Below are positions 60,101 to 64,000 of a stretch of DNA of 64,000 nucleotides, piece after piece. The notes under the pieces were generated by a model that searched no databases, was not told where the DNA came from, and worked only from the letters and a program-made list of their open reading frames with translations. The stretch spans positions 1 through 64,000 of the forward strand of contig LRSR01011305.1 in NCBI GenBank assembly GCA_001579985.1. Reading direction: 5' to 3'. The DNA comes from Hypsibius dujardini. Taxonomy: Eukaryota; Tardigrada; Eutardigrada; Parachela; Hypsibiidae. Position 1 is the stretch's first letter. Every line of letters starts with the position of its first letter. The position numbers and the translations under genes are program-made.

Positions 60101-61721
60101 TCTTAAAAAATTAGACGTCAGTTTTCAAATGTTTTCGAATCAGATGAATAGTTCAAGAGTTATGGCGCGTAGAGCCAATAAACAACTGTTTTTTCATGGA
60201 ATCGGCTCAATTTTTTAGTTCTATGCGCGATGACTCTTGAACTAATAATCTGAAGCAAAGAGTTTGAAAACTGACTTCTAATTTTTTAAGAGCTTTCGAT
60301 TGAGTCTACAACGAAGAATCGGAGAAATTTGGCCACTCAAAGTTTGAAAAACTGGATGTAATAGGTGGCGGGGTCTCCTTTGACGTCACAAACATTTTGA
60401 CAGTTTTGAGCAACGGCAAAAGGTTTGCAAACTCAATGCGCTACTGTATTTAGAAGGTGTCTGATACTGTTTCAAAAATTCCAAGCAGCTAGACGTAAAA
60501 ATCCTGTCTAATCTTTTATTTTAAAGCATCCGCCGAGTTCCCTTAAGGGCAATTCGTTCCTTTATAAACGGTGATTTTGTTCTGTTGGCGCTTTTGCGAA
60601 GTCCATGATTTTCCTGAACACATTATGAGATCCGGACTATTAAAGCACGTCGGCAAGTGATGCACCTATCTTCTGGCAAAACCAACTTCCGAACCAATTA
60701 ATGACGTTACAGTTGTAGGGGGCGGAGCTAAAAAACCAAATCAATTCCTCCAGCCTAATTCTCATTGTCTTTATGAAAACCAACTTTTTTATTCCATGGA
60801 TGGTGACAAACACTCTAGCTAAAAAATCATCTTAAAGTCACGTCACGTGGTTTTGACAAAATTTGGCAAAAACCATTTGTCTCACGTTTGTAAAATCCAA
60901 AACTCAAATTCACAAATGATCAAGCCATGTAATTTTATGCCATTTTTTTGGGTAGAGCGTTTGGTACCCTTAATGCAATAAAAAAGTTGGTTTTCATAAA
61001 GACCATCAGAAGTAGGTTGTTTTTTAAGCTGCGCCCCTCACATTTGTGCCGTCATTGCTTAGTTTCTGATGATGATTTTGCCAAAAGATAGCTGCATCAC
61101 TTGCCGACGTTTTTTAATAATCTGGATTTCAAAATTTGTTCAGGAGAATCACGATGTTAGGGACCATTCAAGTAATATGTAAGCAGGGAATATGGGTCTA
61201 CTCAAAATCGTTCGAACCCCTGCAGATGGGCCTCTAACCATTGGGGTGCCCAGGTGCGCCCGGACCCCCAAGAAAAGGGGAGGGGACCTGGCAGAGCGTC
61301 TTAAGCAAGATTGATGAACCCCGAAAATTCAAAGATTAACACTCGAGGAAACAATACCTGGAGTAATAATGACTGTCAACACATCTGCAGCGCTATATGC
61401 CTGAGTGTAGTACCATCTGGAAAGTTCGGACTGAATATTATCCTTCAGACCGTCACAATTTTTGAAGTGGTCACTGAGCAAAAACTCCGCCGTCCAGTTG
61501 ATGTGGGGATATCTCCCACGCACCGCAGCCAAACCGGTCTCCACGGCAGGCGCGATATGGGATAGTGAAGTCGTCTGCGGCCAGTTGAAGAAGCCGGGCG
61601 AGACGATGTTCACCCGGCGCCGCGGTAAGGATAGGCATTCGCCTCCAACTAAGAACTGGTACAAATAAAAAAATGCTATTAGGCTGCGAAGGGTTGTGAT
61701 GAATAAATGGAAGCCTCGCAT
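54141..61721 (-). CDS. ANF-receptor-domain receptor, 12 exons, complete, no cyclase domain
   Basis: Minus-strand exons 61721-61358, 58940-58877, 58789-58485, 57366-57323, 57017-56979, 56885-56811, 56739-56593, 56489-56439, 55629-55447, 55368-55197, 54475-54394 and 54300-54141 join in frame to 561 residues. Exon 1 begins with a signal peptide (MRGFHLFITTLRSLIAFFYL). The ectodomain follows the receptor-guanylate-cyclase ligand-binding fold, with motifs QNMTYGEH, QLLNRTFDLQ and the juxtamembrane pair C461/C472 in EPRCGYNGQRNVAEC. A single helix at about 489-509 (SGGGSALGVSAVVLIVVLI) leads to a 52-residue tail starting RRQMKKPLEF that resembles neither a kinase-homology nor a cyclase domain. Intron phases equal those of the gene at 20.3 kb, and exons 2, 4, 5, 8 and 9 have the same lengths (64, 44, 39, 51, 183). 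It is probably a plasma-membrane peptide receptor of clearance-receptor layout. Introns hold foldback elements and a minisatellite. Confidence 0.87.
54488..55127. mobile_element. Foldback DNA element with 11-bp target duplication (MULE-like)
   Basis: Terminal inverted repeats begin GTTTGGTAT(G/A)GT(C/T)CCAC and continue through CTTCCACGTTCGCCTT; arms are about 120 bp and rich in CCACGTT. The element is flanked on both sides by TGTGAAAAACG (54,477-54,487 and 55,128-55,138), an 11-bp target-site duplication. Target duplications of 9-11 bp are typical of Mutator-like elements. No transposase is encoded. It lies in the tenth intron of the receptor gene, directly against the acceptor of exon 11. 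Confidence 0.8.
55680..56310. repeat. GGAC-rich minisatellite in a receptor intron
   Basis: Degenerate tandem copies of ACGGACGGACAGACCGGACG-like units of 4 to 12 bases fill most of intron 8 of the receptor gene. The long proline/serine/arginine-rich frames on the minus strand are artefacts of the repeat. Confidence 0.9.
59940..60446. mobile_element. Foldback MITE, TGACGTCA family, copy with TA target site
   Basis: Almost the whole 507 bp is one imperfect palindrome centred near 60,190. The ends are CAGTAGC...GCTACTG, flanked by TA on both sides (59,938-59,939 and 60,447-60,448), the target of Tc1/mariner elements. Arms carry TTTGCAAACTTTTG and TGACGTCA or TTACGTCA. It lies in intron 1 of the receptor gene and is related to copies at 25.3 and 46.2 kb. 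Confidence 0.85.
60605..61155. mobile_element. Foldback element, second family, copy 1
   Basis: Inverted arms of about 150-190 bp (TCCTGAACA...GTCGGCAAGTGATGCACCTATC and its complement) enclose a centre with TTTTTTTGGGTAGAGCGTTT. The centre and a TGACG...GGGGCGG block recur at 62.5-63.2 kb. It also lies in intron 1 of the receptor gene. Confidence 0.75.
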
Positions 61722-62024
61722 GTTTCACAAGGTTTCAGGTGAGAACTGAAAATCGGATCGTGACGCTGTTCACAAAACGCTAAAAAACGCGCCTTGTTCA
61801 TAGGTCCGCTCAGTACTGACATAATTCAGAACCGAAATAATAACCGCACCAAAACCCGACAAAACGGTGCTTTTAGCTACTCGCAACTCTATACGCACAA
61901 AGCTGCTACAACCCCGTGAAAATTTAAACAGGCGAGAAGCTGCCGGTAAGTGCAAAGGGTCCAGGTCATGAGGTGTTGCTCAAATGGCGTTTTTGTCATG
62001 TTTTGACGACGACAAATATGGTCG
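61722..62024. other. Upstream region of the receptor gene
   Basis: No exon seen. Should contain the promoter, but no clear TATA box was found close to the ATG. A CTGATTTTCAG-like acceptor just upstream of the ATG leaves open a non-coding first exon. Confidence 0.35.
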
Positions 62025-62385
62025 AGTATGAGGTAAGGGCACTGGAATGGGCCACTTGACTTTCCCGTACCCTGGAATGGGCCATCGGGCGGCAGGGGGC
62101 GCTCTGTCGCAAATTAATCAAAAACAGTCAAGTCACTGCGTAGTCAGCGACCTCTACAGTGGACTTTCTTCCATCGTCCAATGGAGCTTTTTATTTCTCT
62201 TTTTTAAACATGTTCCCACAATTGTTTTTCATATCTGATACGCGTTCCACCGGATTATCGATTATTCTCTGTCACTTAGAACATTAGTGAAAGCCAAAAA
62301 TTGGGTGGAAGTTGTGATTCCAGGGTGGCCCATTCCAGGGTACGGGAAAAACAAGTGGCCCATTCCATTGCCCTTACCTCATACT
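62025..62385. mobile_element. Foldback element with ~62-bp terminal inverted repeats
   Basis: AGTATGAGGTAAGGGCACTG at the left end matches CA(T/C)TGCCCTTACCTCATACT at the right; both arms also hold GGAATGGGCCACTTG and GTACCCTGGAATGGGCCA. The centre shows no reading frame of note. Non-autonomous DNA element. Confidence 0.8.
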
Positions 62386-62500
62386 GGTGCCCCAACTGCA
62401 TTTAAATTGTCGCTTAATTCATAGCAACTGATTGACTAAATCGCATGCGAGAGCGCTGGGTAAATTATTCTCTGTCTTCCATTTGTCTTACTGAAGAATT

Positions 62501-63213
62501 AAGGGGAAGCCGCTGCATTGATACAGCGTTTTTGGGCTTCTTGTCTGATCGTGAAATTCATGGTTCCCCAGAATAGCCTTCGCTTTCTCAATCATACTGC
62601 AATTAGACAAGTGGTTTAGGTAGTGTTTGGCAAAATCAAAATTTAAAAAGGCAGACGATGACGATACATTCAGAGGGCGGGGATGAAAATTTAAAAACGA
62701 ACAAATTAATTCCGGGACCCGGATTAATAATTTAATTAATTTGAGTATGTCTTCGTGGTAAATGACTGTTTTAATGGATTGAAGATATTAAACGCTCCAC
62801 CCAAAAACATTGGAATAAAATTAGTTTGTGCGGTTTTTTCTATATTCGAATTCGGGAGGTTAGAAAAAGCACAAAAACGAATTTTTACCAAACCAACAAA
62901 GCTAATTTTATACTAATTTTTTTGGGCAGAGCGTTCAGTGCATTGATTGGACTCAAATAATCATTTACCGTAAAGACACGCATAATTTGGGTCCCGGAAT
63001 TATTTTGTCCCTTTTTGAATTTTTGGCAACGCCCCCTGAAATGTGACGCCCTCGATTAATTTTTTGAAATTGTATGTAACAAATAGATAGCTAAATCACT
63101 TGTCTAACTACATTACGATAGTAAAAGGGAAGTCTCTTCTACAGAATCATGAATTTGACGATTAGAAAAGGAGCCCAAAAACGCCGTCTTAAATGCGGCG
63201 ACTGCCCCGTAAG
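62501..63213. mobile_element. Foldback element, second family, copy 2
   Basis: Long imperfect inverted arms: left GGGGAAGCCGCTGCATTGAT, AGCGTTTTTGGGCTTC; right GAGCCCAAAAACGCCGTCTT, GCGGCGACTGCCCC. The centre shares TTTTTTTGGGCAGAGCGTTC and TGACG...GGGCGGGG with the element at 60,605-61,155. No coding capacity. Confidence 0.75.
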
Positions 63214-64000
63214 GTAACCAAAACGTAAGTGGGTTTGTTGAAATCACAGATTCCCCAAGTCTGACAAGCCAACGTACAGTAATCGAATCAAACGAACTGA
63301 AATAAGCTAAAGCTGGAGAGTGGGTGTGAAATTGATGAGAAAAAGTTTCAGAACACAAGGTTATATCTACTTTTATTACGGACAGTGCGATATAGTACGA
63401 AGGTTATTTGTGCGAAATATGAACCCGCACACGCGGGTCGGTCCCGGGCCAGACCCGCAGGAACGTATCAGTTTCGGAGTGGGGAGAAAACATGGTGATC
63501 GTGAATGCGATGTGCCTTCATATTCCTTTAGTAATTGAAAGTTGAGTAATTGGCAAGGCTTACGTGCACGTTGTTCCGTTGCTTCTATGCTAGTACTTTA
63601 TGATTTCCACTTATAATTTTTATTGATTAAATGAAAGCCATCACGCTCTATCAGTTGAGTGAAACACATTGTCGTAAACTAGTCAAACCTACAGTTAGAT
63701 AGTGGTTTGAACTCGGATCCGCAAGACTTTTTGCCTGCGGGCTGCAGGTGACTGTTTGAGGTGGCCGAATCCCCGGCAGAACGTCATCACCAGTGGCTGC
63801 GGCTGCGGGTGTGTAAAGTAGTAATTTTCAACGGACTTCTAGGTCCGTTAAATGTGGGGCTGAGCGTCGCGCTGAGCTTCCTAGACAGCCTCCTTTCTCC
63901 CACGTGGCACCCCACGCACGGCTGCATCCAGGTAGGGCTATGAACGGCAAAAATAAAATCATTCAATGAATGAAATTTTTAAATGAGTTAAATATTAGTT
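63214..64000. other. No gene recognised
   Basis: Short frames only. A G/C-rich palindromic stretch (CGCGGGTCGGTCCCGGGCCAGACCCGC region) lies near 63,434-63,463. Confidence 0.45.

Overview
This looks like a window from the nuclear genome of an invertebrate animal. The genes are split by GT-AG introns, many only 50-130 bp long, splice phases are consistent, intergenic DNA is AT-leaning, and there are many short foldback DNA elements. The mix of divergent rhodopsin-type GPCRs, several natriuretic-peptide-receptor-like ectodomain genes and a secreted CAP protein would fit an ecdysozoan such as a tardigrade. That placement is inference; nothing here is diagnostic.

Layout. 0-14 kb: a 3' terminal GPCR exon (1.06-1.40 kb), a 2.1-kb inverted-repeat element (2.45-4.59 kb), a complete three-exon GPCR on the minus strand (6.49-9.27 kb), a tandem duplication (10.1-11.6 kb), a damaged second copy of the first GPCR locus (12.0-12.4 kb) and a two-exon GPCR on the minus strand (12.95-14.09 kb). 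14-20 kb: no gene recognised. 20.3-23.8 kb: a complete twelve-exon receptor with an ANF-receptor ectodomain, one membrane helix and a 32-residue tail. 24-29 kb: a foldback element and unrecognised, interrupted coding-like sequence. 29.4-30.4 kb: a five-exon secreted CAP-superfamily gene. 30.4-35 kb: a mariner remnant and a GC-rich duplicated unit. 35.4-36.4 kb: an intronless GPCR. 38.1-39.5 kb: a decayed 5' half of a second ANF-receptor gene. 42.2-43.4 kb: a two-exon GPCR. 46.5-47.0 kb: a GPCR pseudogene. 47-52 kb: repeats and a broken LINE. 54.1-61.7 kb: a third ANF-receptor gene, complete with twelve exons, whose introns hold a minisatellite and several foldback transposons. 61.7-64 kb: two more foldback elements and no gene.

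The main result is the three-member receptor family. I assembled the 20-kb and 54-61-kb genes exon by exon. They share twelve exons, identical intron phases (1,2,1,0,0,0,0,0,0,1,2) and five exons of identical length, and both stop shortly after the membrane helix. Neither has a kinase-homology or guanylate-cyclase domain, so they have the layout of a natriuretic clearance receptor (NPR-C), although the 20-kb gene keeps what looks like the start of a receptor-guanylate-cyclase juxtamembrane segment. Together with the GPCRs, the window is a cluster of cell-surface receptor genes and their broken relatives, much invaded by small DNA transposons.
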